Of a stretch of DNA of 42,078 nt, positions 8,710-16,591 are shown piece after piece. The translations under genes were made by a program, and so were the position numbers. The stretch is from assembly GCA_028289465.1 (NCBI GenBank), contig JANQPM010000059.1:1-42078 (forward strand). The letters are read 5' to 3'. This DNA comes from Lysobacterales bacterium (GTDB taxonomy: Bacteria; Pseudomonadota; Gammaproteobacteria; Xanthomonadales; SZUA-36). The notes beneath the pieces were generated by a model, which saw only the letters and a list, made by a program, of their open reading frames with translations, was not told where the DNA came from and did not search any database. Every line of letters begins with the position of its first letter. Positions within the stretch are counted from its first letter, which is position 1.

Positions 8710-9767
8710 CAGACGATATTCAGCAGAGCCGAACCGTCAGCGTAACGATATTCCGCATGATCGTGTTCCGCGGCCAGCGCCTGCGACCAAAACAGCGTGA
8801 CCCAGGTCCGGCCGGTGCGATCTTCAGTAACAGTTCTCAGCGGCAGCCCGAATGTCGCATCAAAATGCTCGGCGGCCAGTTTCGACAGCCGGTCGCGAGC
8901 GGAATCGCAGCACTGATAGAGCCGGGCCAGACGCAGCCACTGCGCCGCCACATCCAGCCGAAACAGCTCCGATGTGCTCGTGTCGGAGAAAAACCGCTCG
9001 GCGTATTCAGTCAACCGATTCCTAAGCTGCGCGCGAATATCGCCGCTATGTTGATCGACGATGGCAATCCCTTCAAGCGCGTAGAGGTCGGGGTGTGGCA
9101 TCAGACCGGTGTCTGCCCCCGCGCGCAGCCACTGATCGACGCGATCCTGCCATAAACGGTCGGCCAGCCCGGCCAACTCCTCGTTTTGATGAACCTGCGC
9201 GTACCGTTTGATGCCGGCCGCGGTCTTGGTCTGAAAGAAACCCGGGTTAAGCGACCACCGAGGCGAACTACGCTGCGGCGTTCTCGGCAGGGCCGCGGCC
9301 AGAATCTGGTTTTTCGACTGAAACGCCCGCAATGCATCGACCACCGGTTCGGCGTTCCAGGAACCGATGGCCGACCCGAAACGAACACGGGCGTCGGCAA
9401 CACCCCGCAAAATCATCGCCAGGTCGAACGAAAACAGATAGTCATTGCGCCAATCGGCCTTGCCATTGGCATGCACCCGCGTCAGCGGCGGCTCCTGCCT
9501 GGCCCACTCGCGTTCCAGCCAGGCCATCACATCGGCCGCGAGCCTCGTCAACAACGGTGGCAGGGCCGCGTTCTGGAGGGCCCCTTTCTGGCCGGCAAGC
9601 CATGCTGCCCAACTCAGGTAATAACCGGCGATTTCGCCGTACCAGTATTGCGGACTGCCGTGGTCATTCACTGTGCCGGCAACCGCACCGGTCAGCGCTT
9701 TGGAGTCTGGCGACGCATAGACCGGATTTGCCGTGAGCCACCGGTTGATTGCGTCAAGGGTTTGCAT
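8709..9767 (-). CDS. Unrecognised 352-residue protein, possible helical-barrel carbohydrate enzyme
   Basis: I do not recognise this protein. It has no signal peptide or membrane segment and is mostly helical and rich in aromatics. Possible active-site-like stretches are YWYGEIAGYYLSW at 41-53, DWRNDYLFSFDLAMILRG at 105-122, HPDLYALEGIA at 225-235 and TWVTLFWSQAL at 321-331. Regularly spaced helices with conserved-looking aromatic/acidic loops recall six-hairpin (alpha/alpha)6 barrels such as sugar epimerases and unsaturated-glucuronyl hydrolases. That is a guess from pattern only. It overlaps its upstream neighbour, the UDP-GlcNAc epimerase gene, as TAATG and its downstream neighbour, the glycosyltransferase gene, as TGATG. 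All three are therefore translated together, and a role in the same glycan pathway is likely. Confidence 0.7.
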   Translation of the reverse strand: MQTLDAINRWLTANPVYASPDSKALTGAVAGTVNDHGSPQYWYGEIAGYYLSWAAWLAGQKGALQNAALPPLLTRLAADVMAWLEREWARQEPPLTRVHANGKADWRNDYLFSFDLAMILRGVADARVRFGSAIGSWNAEPVVDALRAFQSKNQILAAALPRTPQRSSPRWSLNPGFFQTKTAAGIKRYAQVHQNEELAGLADRLWQDRVDQWLRAGADTGLMPHPDLYALEGIAIVDQHSGDIRAQLRNRLTEYAERFFSDTSTSELFRLDVAAQWLRLARLYQCCDSARDRLSKLAAEHFDATFGLPLRTVTEDRTGRTWVTLFWSQALAAEHDHAEYRYADGSALLNIV

Positions 9768-10882
9768 TAACTCCGGCCCGGTTTCGAAGCTAGCTTGGCG
9801 TCCCCCGCACCGGTCAGGAAGTGACTGATTTCCCGCGCGACCCTTGCACCCACCTCGCCCGGCCTTTGTACCTGCGCCCGCTTACGCGGACGGTTCTGTT
9901 GCAATAAGGCGCTGGCCGCCTCAAATACCCGGTCGGCCTCGGTGCCCACCAGCTTGAAATGCGGTCTGTCCAAACCGTCCACACGGTCGGCCGCGTCTCT
10001 GAGTACCAGCGTCGGAATATCGAAAAAAGCTGCTTCCTCCTGAACGCCGCCGGAATCGGTCATGACCAGGCGGGCGCCGTTCAGCGCCGCGATAAAATCG
10101 CCATGGTTCAGCGGTTCGCTGATAAGGATGTTCTGCAACCCGGCGTCCGTCAACGGCCGAAGCGCCGCCTGAACCTTGGGGTTGGCGTGAATTAACATCA
10201 GAAACCGATACTGAGGATAGACATTCGCCAGCCGAATCACTGCCCGACAGGCGTTTGCGATACCTTCGGCTATGCTCTCTCTGCGGTGCATGGTGATCAG
10301 CACGTCGGCCGAATGGACTGTTTTTCGCCGGTCGAGCTCACCGAGCAAATCGTGCAGCGGATTGCCGACCCGGCGAATTTGAGACTCAGCGATGCCCTCG
10401 GCGATCAATGCATCCACCGCCGACCGGTCGGGCGCCAGATGCAGGTCAGCCAATACCGCGATCAGCCGGCGATTGGTTTCTTCCGGAAACGGCGTATCGC
10501 GGCGGCCGGAACGCAGGCCGGCTTCGACATGGACGACCGGTAGCTGCAAATAGTGCGCTGCGAGGGCTCCGGCGCAGGCACTGAGCGTATCGCCTTGAAC
10601 CACAACGGCAGCAGGGCGTTCGCGTTCAAAAAGATCACTGAGCCGGGTCACCAGATCCGCCAACCGGCCAGGTAAGTCGCGGTCATCGCCAACGCAGCCG
10701 AGTTCGCTTTGCGCCTGAATGCCGGCATCCTTCAGCGCCATATCCGTCAGCCCCGACTGCTGGCCGGTGTTCAGCAGCCAGACCTGCCAATCCGCGGCCA
10801 GGGCTTTAGCGACCGAGGCCAGTTTCAGCACTTCCGGCCGAGTGCCGAAAACCAATGCCAGCCTGGAGGAAAATTGAGTCAT
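9767..10882 (-). CDS. wecB: UDP-N-acetylglucosamine 2-epimerase, non-hydrolysing (WecB/MnaA-like)
   Basis: Interconverts UDP-GlcNAc and UDP-ManNAc, supplying ManNAc or ManNAcA units for surface polysaccharides; cytoplasmic. The 371-residue protein has the GT-B-like fold motifs VFGTRPEVLK at 11-20 and EAGLRSGRRDTPFPEETNR from 120. It also has ITMHRRES around H199 and MTDSGGVQEEA in the C-terminal half. D98, E120, E134 and H199 align with the catalytic set D95, E117, E131 and H213 of E. coli WecB. It is the first gene of a minus-strand trio, with a TAATG overlap to the next gene, and starts 218 bp from the divergent murU. No UDP-ManNAc dehydrogenase is visible, so the product sugar stays open. 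The symbol reflects family, not proven pathway. Confidence 0.9.
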   Translation of the reverse strand: MTQFSSRLALVFGTRPEVLKLASVAKALAADWQVWLLNTGQQSGLTDMALKDAGIQAQSELGCVGDDRDLPGRLADLVTRLSDLFERERPAAVVVQGDTLSACAGALAAHYLQLPVVHVEAGLRSGRRDTPFPEETNRRLIAVLADLHLAPDRSAVDALIAEGIAESQIRRVGNPLHDLLGELDRRKTVHSADVLITMHRRESIAEGIANACRAVIRLANVYPQYRFLMLIHANPKVQAALRPLTDAGLQNILISEPLNHGDFIAALNGARLVMTDSGGVQEEAAFFDIPTLVLRDAADRVDGLDRPHFKLVGTEADRVFEAASALLQQNRPRKRAQVQRPGEVGARVAREISHFLTGAGDAKLASKPGRS

Positions 10883-11100
10883 TGGATGCGATCTTATTAT
10901 TTGCAGCGTTTTATTTTGGACGGTTGTATTTCTTCTGCGTACAGATTACCGAATCATAGCGCAAGCTCAAGCTTTATGCGGAAATCCGGGTAAAAATCCG
11001 CCGGCAGGGCTTCACCTGTTCCGGCCGGCATGGCATGATCGCCGCCAGAGTCAGTGACCAGAACCGGAGGTATTCGGCAACCCATGCAGGAAACCATCGT

Positions 11101-11775
11101 ATGCGCGCAATGATACTCGCTGCCGGACGCGGCGAGCGCCTGCGGCCTCTGACCGATGACCTGCCGAAGCCGTTGATCCCGGTTGGCGGCAAACCGGTGA
11201 TCGAATGGCATCTGGAACGGCTGGCCCGAGCCGGCTTCAGGGATGTGGTGATCAACCTGTGCCATCTGGGCGACAAACTTCGGCTTGCGCTGGGCGACGG
11301 CAGGCGCTGGCGTCTGCAACTGCATTATTCGAATGAGGCCGATGTGCCGGACGCACTGGAAACCGGCGGCGGTGTCGTCAGAGCGCTGCCGCTACTCGGC
11401 CAATCTCCCTTCCTGCTGATCAACGGCGACATCTGGTGCGACTACCCGGTGCGCCGGCTGCGCTCGATGCATTGTGAGCACGCACATCTGGTGCTGGTGA
11501 ATAACCCGGAACATAATGACAATGGCGATTTCCACCTTGCCGGCGGGCGCGTACAGCAGCAGGGATCGTCGAAGCTGACCTATTCCGGCATCGCCGTTTT
11601 TCATCCTGGTTTTTTCCATCACTGCAAGGAAGAACGCTTTTCCCTGGTGCCGCTGCTGCGCGAGGCGATGGACGACGGCCGGGTCACCGGAGAGCACTAT
11701 CGCGGCAAATGGTTCGACATGGGAACCCCGGAGCGACTACACTTGCTGCGGCAAACATTTGACGAACCAGTTTAG
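11101..11775 (+). CDS. murU: N-acetylmuramate-1-phosphate uridylyltransferase, MurU-like
   Basis: Nucleotidyltransferase of the GlmU/RmlA superfamily that converts MurNAc-1-phosphate and UTP to UDP-MurNAc in peptidoglycan recycling. The pyrophosphorylase signature LAAGRGERLRPLTDDLPKPL stands at the N-terminus, followed by PVGGKPVIEWHLERL and the metal-site segment LINGDIWCDYP. The chosen ATG at 11101 follows AGGAAA with normal spacing and gives 224 residues, the MurU length. A longer in-frame start at 11035 adds a non-conserved leader. It forms the known two-step pathway with the upstream amgK-like gene. Here they are split by a minus-strand cassette, so murU must have its own promoter or rely on readthrough. 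A different sugar-1-phosphate substrate cannot be excluded. Confidence 0.85.
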   Translation: MRAMILAAGRGERLRPLTDDLPKPLIPVGGKPVIEWHLERLARAGFRDVVINLCHLGDKLRLALGDGRRWRLQLHYSNEADVPDALETGGGVVRALPLLGQSPFLLINGDIWCDYPVRRLRSMHCEHAHLVLVNNPEHNDNGDFHLAGGRVQQQGSSKLTYSGIAVFHPGFFHHCKEERFSLVPLLREAMDDGRVTGEHYRGKWFDMGTPERLHLLRQTFDEPV

Positions 11776-11844
11776 GCGCCTTCCAAACGCAGGGTTCGCC
11801 AGACAGCCAGCCGCCAACACGGCTGAAAAAAGAGGAGAAAAAAA

Positions 11845-12972
11845 ATGTCCCTGACCGTTACCGTATTGCGGGAGCAGGCCGAGGGCGAGAAGCGGGTGGC
11901 ATTGGATCCGGCCAGTGTGGACAAACTGGCCGGGCAGTCGGTACGGGTGCAGATCGAAGCAGGGGCCGGTGAATCCGCCGGGCATCCGGACAGCAGCTAC
12001 TCCAATGCCGAGATTTTTTCCGATTCCGCCGGCGCTCTGGCCCAGTCCGATATCACCATCTGGGTCGCCGCACCCGCCGTCGAGCAGGCGCAGCAGATGA
12101 AACCCGGCAGTATGGGTATCGGCCAGGTCATGGCGCACAAGCACCCGGAACTGCTGCAAGCCTTGAACCAGCGCCAAATCAGCACGCTGGCAATGGAACT
12201 GGTACCGCGCATCACACGCGCCCAGAGCATGGACGTGCTGTCATCGCAGGCCACCGTCGCCGGGTATGAGGCAACCCTGCGGGCGGCCAGCCTGGCACCG
12301 CGGCTGTTCCCGATGCTGACCACCGCCGCCGGCACGCTGAAACCGGTCAGCGCGCTGATCATCGGTGCCGGCGTCGCCGGTTTGCAGGCAATCGCAACCG
12401 CGCGGCGACTCGGCGCAAGGGTCGAAGCCTACGACATCCGTCCGGCGGCCCGCGAACAGGTGGAATCGCTCGGTGCGCGGATGATCGATACCGGGGTTAA
12501 CGCCGAGGGCGAAGGCGGTTACGCCCGGGAACTGACCGAAGAAGAAAAGCAGCAGCAGGCCGAGGCTCTGGCGCGTCATATGGCCAAGGCCGATGTGGTG
12601 ATTTCCACCGCTGCGATCCCCGGCCGGCCGGCACCCAAGATTATTACCGAGGCCATGGTTGACGATATGTCCCCGGGCGCGGTAATCGTCGACCTTGCGG
12701 CCGAATCCGGCGGTAACTGCGTGTTAACCCAGCCCGGACAAACCGTTACCCATGGCGGCGTGACCGTGGACGGCCCGCTGGATCTGGCCAGCCGGGCGCC
12801 GCTGCACGCCAGCGAGATGTACGCCAGAAATGTCATGAATCTGCTCGGCCTGATGCTAACCGACGACGGCTTTGAACCCGACTACGAAGACGAAGTCATC
12901 GCCGGCTGCCTGCTGACCCATGGCGGCGAGCTGGTTCATGCGCAAGTCAAACAACGATTAGAACAATCCTAG
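11845..12972 (+). CDS. pntAA: NAD(P) transhydrogenase subunit alpha, part 1 (PntAA)
   Basis: Soluble NAD(H)-binding domain I of the proton-translocating transhydrogenase, which moves hydride between NADH and NADP+ at the inner membrane. The 375-residue protein resembles alanine dehydrogenase. It opens with SLTVTVLREQAEGEKRVALDP, has RITRAQSMDVLSSQATVAGYE near the middle, and carries the nucleotide loop IIGAGVAGLQAIATARRLGA. The mobile-loop area is present, and a very strong AGAGGAGA site precedes the ATG. Unlike the E. coli fused PntA, the membrane part is a separate gene 10 bp downstream, as in Rhodospirillum. A 69-bp gap separates it from murU. Confidence 0.95.
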   Translation: MSLTVTVLREQAEGEKRVALDPASVDKLAGQSVRVQIEAGAGESAGHPDSSYSNAEIFSDSAGALAQSDITIWVAAPAVEQAQQMKPGSMGIGQVMAHKHPELLQALNQRQISTLAMELVPRITRAQSMDVLSSQATVAGYEATLRAASLAPRLFPMLTTAAGTLKPVSALIIGAGVAGLQAIATARRLGARVEAYDIRPAAREQVESLGARMIDTGVNAEGEGGYARELTEEEKQQQAEALARHMAKADVVISTAAIPGRPAPKIITEAMVDDMSPGAVIVDLAAESGGNCVLTQPGQTVTHGGVTVDGPLDLASRAPLHASEMYARNVMNLLGLMLTDDGFEPDYEDEVIAGCLLTHGGELVHAQVKQRLEQS

Positions 12973-12982
12973 CGGGGAAATC

Positions 12983-13273
12983 ATGGAAGGTTTTGTAGCG
13001 CTTTATATTTTCATGCTCGCAGCGTTCACCGGCTACGAGGTCATTTCCAAGGTACCCACCATTCTGCATACACCGCTGATGTCCGGTTCGAACTTCGTGC
13101 ACGGCATCGTTTTGGTCGGTGCAATGGTGGCGCTGGGCCAGGCGGACAACACCGTCGAGCAGATCATCGGCTTTGTTGCGGTGCTGCTCGCCGCAGGCAA
13201 TGTCGTCGGCGGTTATGTGGTCACCGAACGCATGCTGGAAATGTTCAAATCCAGCAAGGACGGCGGCTCATGA
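12983..13273 (+). CDS. pntAB: NAD(P) transhydrogenase subunit alpha, part 2 (PntAB)
   Basis: A 96-residue inner-membrane subunit contributing the first transmembrane helices of transhydrogenase domain II. It has three hydrophobic segments: VALYIFMLAAFTGYEVI at the N-terminus, the GIVLVGAMVALG segment and the FVAVLLAAGNVVGGYVVTERML segment. The family motif SGSNFVHGIVLVGAM occurs near the middle and is characteristic of this subunit. A GGGGAAA site precedes the ATG. Its end overlaps pntB by four bases (ATGA), implying coupled translation and fixed stoichiometry. Confidence 0.95.
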   Translation: MEGFVALYIFMLAAFTGYEVISKVPTILHTPLMSGSNFVHGIVLVGAMVALGQADNTVEQIIGFVAVLLAAGNVVGGYVVTERMLEMFKSSKDGGS

Positions 13274-14682
13274 ACCTCGAAAACCTGCTGAGCATCGAAA
13301 ATCTGATTAATTTTTCGTACTTTGCAACCGCGATCCTGTTCATTCGCGGGCTGAAACTGATGTCGTCACCGGTCACCGCCCGCAAGGGCATCATCTGGGC
13401 CGGAGTCGGCATGGGTATCGCCACCGTCGTGACCTTCGCCCATCCGCAGATCAGCAGCAACTACGGGCTGATGCTGCTGGCCATCACTATCGGTTCCGTG
13501 CTGGCCTGGTGGTCCGGCAAACGGGTCGCGATGACCGATATGCCGCAAATGATTGCGCTGTACAACGGCATGGGCGGCGGTGCGGCGGCGGCCATCGCGG
13601 CAGTCGAACTAGTACGGGAATATACCGGTGCCGGCTTGACCCACGGCGGCGTGGTCGCGCAGGTTCTTGCGGTTCTCGGTGCGCTGATCGGCACCATCGC
13701 GTTTTCCGGCTCGCTGATTGCGTTCGCCAAACTGCAGGGCTGGATGCGCAAGGTGTACCGCTTTCCGGGTCAGCAAGTGGTCAATCTGCTGCTGTTCGCC
13801 GGCCTGCTGTTCCTCGGCTACAAGCTCGCATTCACCCATTTCGGCGGTATGGACCTCTACCTGTTCTTCGGGCTGGCACTATTGATCGGCGTGCTGATGA
13901 CCGTTCCGATCGGCGGTGCCGATATGCCGGTGGTAATCTCGCTGTATAACGCGCTGACCGGTCTGGCCGTCGGCTTTGAGGGTTTTGTGTTGCAGAACCC
14001 GGCCATGATGATTGCCGGCATCGTGGTCGGCGCGGCCGGTACCCTTCTGACGCAGTTGATGGCCAAAGCCATGAACCGCCCGCTGACCAATGTACTGTTC
14101 GCCGGTTTTGGCACCGGCGATGACGGCGGCGGCGGCGAAGGTCCGGAAGGCAGCATGAAATCCATCGAGGCCGGTGACGCGGCGATTACCATGGCCTACG
14201 CCGAGAAAGTGGTCATCGTGCCCGGTTACGGCATGGCGGTTGCGCAGGCGCAGCATAAGATCTGGGAATTGACCCAGTTGCTCAAGGATCGCGGCGTAAA
14301 GGTCGCCTTTGCGATTCATCCCGTGGCCGGCCGCATGCCCGGGCATATGAATGTGCTGCTCGCGGAAGCCGGCGTGCCGTACGACCTGATTTATGACCTG
14401 GAGGACATTAACAGCCAGTTTCCGAATACCGACGTTTCCCTGGTCATCGGCGCCAACGACGTGGTCAATCCGGCCGCCAGGGAAGATAAGTCCAGCCCGA
14501 TTTACGGAATGCCGATACTGGATGTGGATCATTCGCACAATGTCATTGTGGTCAAGCGCGGGCAAGGCACCGGGTTTTCCGGTATACAGAACCATTTGTT
14601 CTTCGCCGACAATACCCGCATGCTGTACGGCGACGGACAGGAAGTGGCCCAAAAGCTGGTCGCTGCCATCAAATCATTATAA
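13270..14682 (+). CDS. pntB: NAD(P) transhydrogenase subunit beta (PntB)
   Basis: Membrane and NADP(H)-binding subunit of the proton-translocating transhydrogenase. The 470-residue product has about eight to nine transmembrane helices up to residue about 270. The soluble domain III follows and contains the NADP-binding loop VPGYGMAVAQAQH and the segment HPVAGRMPGHMNVLLAEA. Later landmarks are VIGANDVVNPAAR and the C-terminal MLYGDGQEVAQKL. An acidic and glycine-rich linker (GTGDDGGGGEGPEG) joins membrane and soluble parts. It is the last gene of the pnt operon, with a 150-bp gap before the following lipoprotein. Length and motifs are intact. Confidence 0.96.
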   Translation: MNLENLLSIENLINFSYFATAILFIRGLKLMSSPVTARKGIIWAGVGMGIATVVTFAHPQISSNYGLMLLAITIGSVLAWWSGKRVAMTDMPQMIALYNGMGGGAAAAIAAVELVREYTGAGLTHGGVVAQVLAVLGALIGTIAFSGSLIAFAKLQGWMRKVYRFPGQQVVNLLLFAGLLFLGYKLAFTHFGGMDLYLFFGLALLIGVLMTVPIGGADMPVVISLYNALTGLAVGFEGFVLQNPAMMIAGIVVGAAGTLLTQLMAKAMNRPLTNVLFAGFGTGDDGGGGEGPEGSMKSIEAGDAAITMAYAEKVVIVPGYGMAVAQAQHKIWELTQLLKDRGVKVAFAIHPVAGRMPGHMNVLLAEAGVPYDLIYDLEDINSQFPNTDVSLVIGANDVVNPAAREDKSSPIYGMPILDVDHSHNVIVVKRGQGTGFSGIQNHLFFADNTRMLYGDGQEVAQKLVAAIKSL

Positions 14683-14779
14683 TGGGTTTATTAATTGTGC
14701 CCGTAGGCCGTCTGCGCCTGTAGAACAGCGGATGATCGGAGAAAACGCCGCAGACCGCAAAACCGCCGCGAGATGGGCA

Positions 14780-14817
14780 TTGAATTTTAGTGGATAGGTG
14801 TTATACTGCTGTATAAC
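14780..14817 (+). promoter_or_regulatory. Sigma-70 promoter with overlapping inverted repeat upstream of the lipoprotein gene
   Basis: TTGAAT at 14780-14785 and TATACT at 14802-14807, 16 bp apart, form a good sigma-70 promoter; transcription would begin about 20 bases before the ATG at 14833. A perfect inverted repeat, GTTATAC at 14800-14806 and GTATAAC at 14811-14817 with a 4-bp centre, covers the -10 box and the start site. It could be a repressor operator or form a short hairpin at the very 5' end of the mRNA. The upstream part of the pntB-lipoprotein gap (about 14683-14775) holds nothing I can name. Confidence 0.6.
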
Positions 14818-14832
14818 AGTAATTAGGAAATC

Positions 14833-16536
14833 ATGATGAACAGAAAACTCTTGAGCCTGGTGTTTGCTTCCGTTTTGGCGCTGACAGCCTGTAAGAAAGA
14901 CCAGGACGCACAAACGGAAGCTGCCGTTGAAACTGCAGCCAGCAGCGACTTATTCCAATACGTGCCGGCGGACTCGCCTTACCTCCTGGGCAACCTGGAC
15001 TCGCTGCCCGAAGCGGTTATGGATGGCTATATGGACAAAGCGGGCCCGCTGCTGGATCAGCTCCAGGTACAGTTCGATACGTTGCTGAAACAGGCTCAAC
15101 AAGACAGTGATACCGACGATGCACTGGTCATCGCCTGGCTGGAAGAGCTGAGTGGCAAACTGAATCGTCAGGGCCTGGAGAGTATGGGCCTGAAATTGGG
15201 GGCCAAACAGGTGATTTATGGCATCGGCCCCTTCCCGGTCTGGCGTATGGAAATCGGTGATGCAGACGCGATTCGTGCCACCGTCGACCGGGTGACCGGC
15301 AAAGCCGGCATTGAGCTGACCACCCACGAACTGGACGGCACCGAATATTGGCTGTCTTCAGGCGATGAGGACGGCCGCGCGGTGGTCGCGATCTTGGATG
15401 ACCATCTGGTTGCCGCACTGCTGCCGACCACGATGGTGCAGGAAGCGCTGCCATCCCTGCTCGGCCAGCAGCCGCCGGCACAGGCGCTGGACGCGGTCGA
15501 TGCGCTGGCAAAACTCAATCGCGATAACGGTTACACCCCGTATGGCAGCGGCTATGTCGATATCGGGCGTATCGTCGACCTGTTTCTGGACGGCAACAGC
15601 CCGAACGCACAGGCATTCCGCAAGGCAACGGATTTCGATGCGACCCTGGACGCTCAATGCGTCGCGGAGATTCGTTCGATCACCGACCAGTTCGAACGCA
15701 TGGAATTCGGCGTGCGCCGGATGGATACCCAAGGCATGGACGCCCATTTCGCGCTGGACCTGGCTCAAGGCCTGGCAGACGAACTCAGCGCACTGACGAT
15801 CGCCGATTCGGTGTTCGGCAGCGACCCGGGCGGTGCGGTTTCCATGTCCCTCGGATTGCGTATCGGCGCGTTCCGCGACTGGATGATGAACATGGCCAGC
15901 GCACGCATCGCAAACCCGTATAGCTGTGACAAGCTGCAAAACCTCAATGACCAGTGGGCACGGATGCAAAGCCAGCTCAACAGCCCTATGCCACCGTTTA
16001 TCGCCAACTTTACCGGCCTGCGCATGAAGCTGAACAGCATACAAATGATGGGCGCGATGCCGGGTAATGCCGAAGGCCTGTTCGCGATCTCTACCAGTAA
16101 TCCGCAGATGCTGATCGGCATGGGTCAGATGTTCCTGCCGGACCTGGCGCAGCTAGACCTTGCTCCGGGCGGCGAACCGCAGCCACTATCGCTGAGCTCC
16201 GTGCCGGTACCGGTGGAAAATGCATATATCGCGATGAGCGATGACGCGATCGGCATCGCATTGGGCGAAGGCGAAGATGCCAATCTGCAGGCGTTTCTGG
16301 CCAATCACAGTGAGTCGAATGATGCGCTATTGACCTTCGGCTACGATTTCAGCTTCTACGCCGAGAAGATGGCCGACCTTTTCGACAGCATGCCGGTAGA
16401 CGAAGAAGATCAGGATGCGCTGAATTTGCAAAAAGAAATGCTGCGCTTGTACAGCGACTGGCTGGACCGCCAGTTCACCACTGTCAGCCTGACCGGCAAA
16501 GGGGTGGAAATGAGTCAGAGCGTCAGCTTGAAGTAG
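14833..16536 (+). CDS. Unrecognised outer-membrane lipoprotein, 567 residues
   Basis: I do not recognise the family. The N-terminus is a lipoprotein signal: MMNRKLLSLVFASVLALTAC, with lipobox LTAC and C20 as the acylated residue. Lys at position +2 predicts Lol sorting to the outer membrane. The mature part begins with an acidic/alanine linker, then FQYVPADSPYLLGNLDSLP, and continues as a large soluble domain without repeats or transmembrane segments. Two other cysteines, C276 and C365, might pair in the periplasm. The PADSPYLLGNLDSLP opening recalls bacterial proteins built around a 'presence of a value' beta domain of unknown role, but this is weak. It is a single-gene transcript: own promoter at 14780-14807, strong terminator at 16558-16583. 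AGGAA precedes the ATG pair. Confidence 0.8.
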   Translation: MMNRKLLSLVFASVLALTACKKDQDAQTEAAVETAASSDLFQYVPADSPYLLGNLDSLPEAVMDGYMDKAGPLLDQLQVQFDTLLKQAQQDSDTDDALVIAWLEELSGKLNRQGLESMGLKLGAKQVIYGIGPFPVWRMEIGDADAIRATVDRVTGKAGIELTTHELDGTEYWLSSGDEDGRAVVAILDDHLVAALLPTTMVQEALPSLLGQQPPAQALDAVDALAKLNRDNGYTPYGSGYVDIGRIVDLFLDGNSPNAQAFRKATDFDATLDAQCVAEIRSITDQFERMEFGVRRMDTQGMDAHFALDLAQGLADELSALTIADSVFGSDPGGAVSMSLGLRIGAFRDWMMNMASARIANPYSCDKLQNLNDQWARMQSQLNSPMPPFIANFTGLRMKLNSIQMMGAMPGNAEGLFAISTSNPQMLIGMGQMFLPDLAQLDLAPGGEPQPLSLSSVPVPVENAYIAMSDDAIGIALGEGEDANLQAFLANHSESNDALLTFGYDFSFYAEKMADLFDSMPVDEEDQDALNLQKEMLRLYSDWLDRQFTTVSLTGKGVEMSQSVSLK

Positions 16537-16557
16537 CCCGAATCACCAGGTGGATTG

Positions 16558-16583
16558 AAAAAGGCCGCAATGCGGCCTTTTTT
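16558..16583. terminator. Bidirectional rho-independent terminator
   Basis: AAAAAGGCCGC at 16558-16568 pairs perfectly with GCGGCCTTTTT at 16572-16582 around an AAT loop, with T-runs on both strands. It lies between the converging lipoprotein gene and the AMP nucleosidase homologue and ends both transcripts. Confidence 0.92.
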
Positions 16584-16591
16584 GTTGGCAG

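Noticed and set aside
14710..14755. GTCTGCG/CGCAGAC repeat after pntB as a terminator
   Set aside because: The loop is more than 30 bases and no T-run follows.
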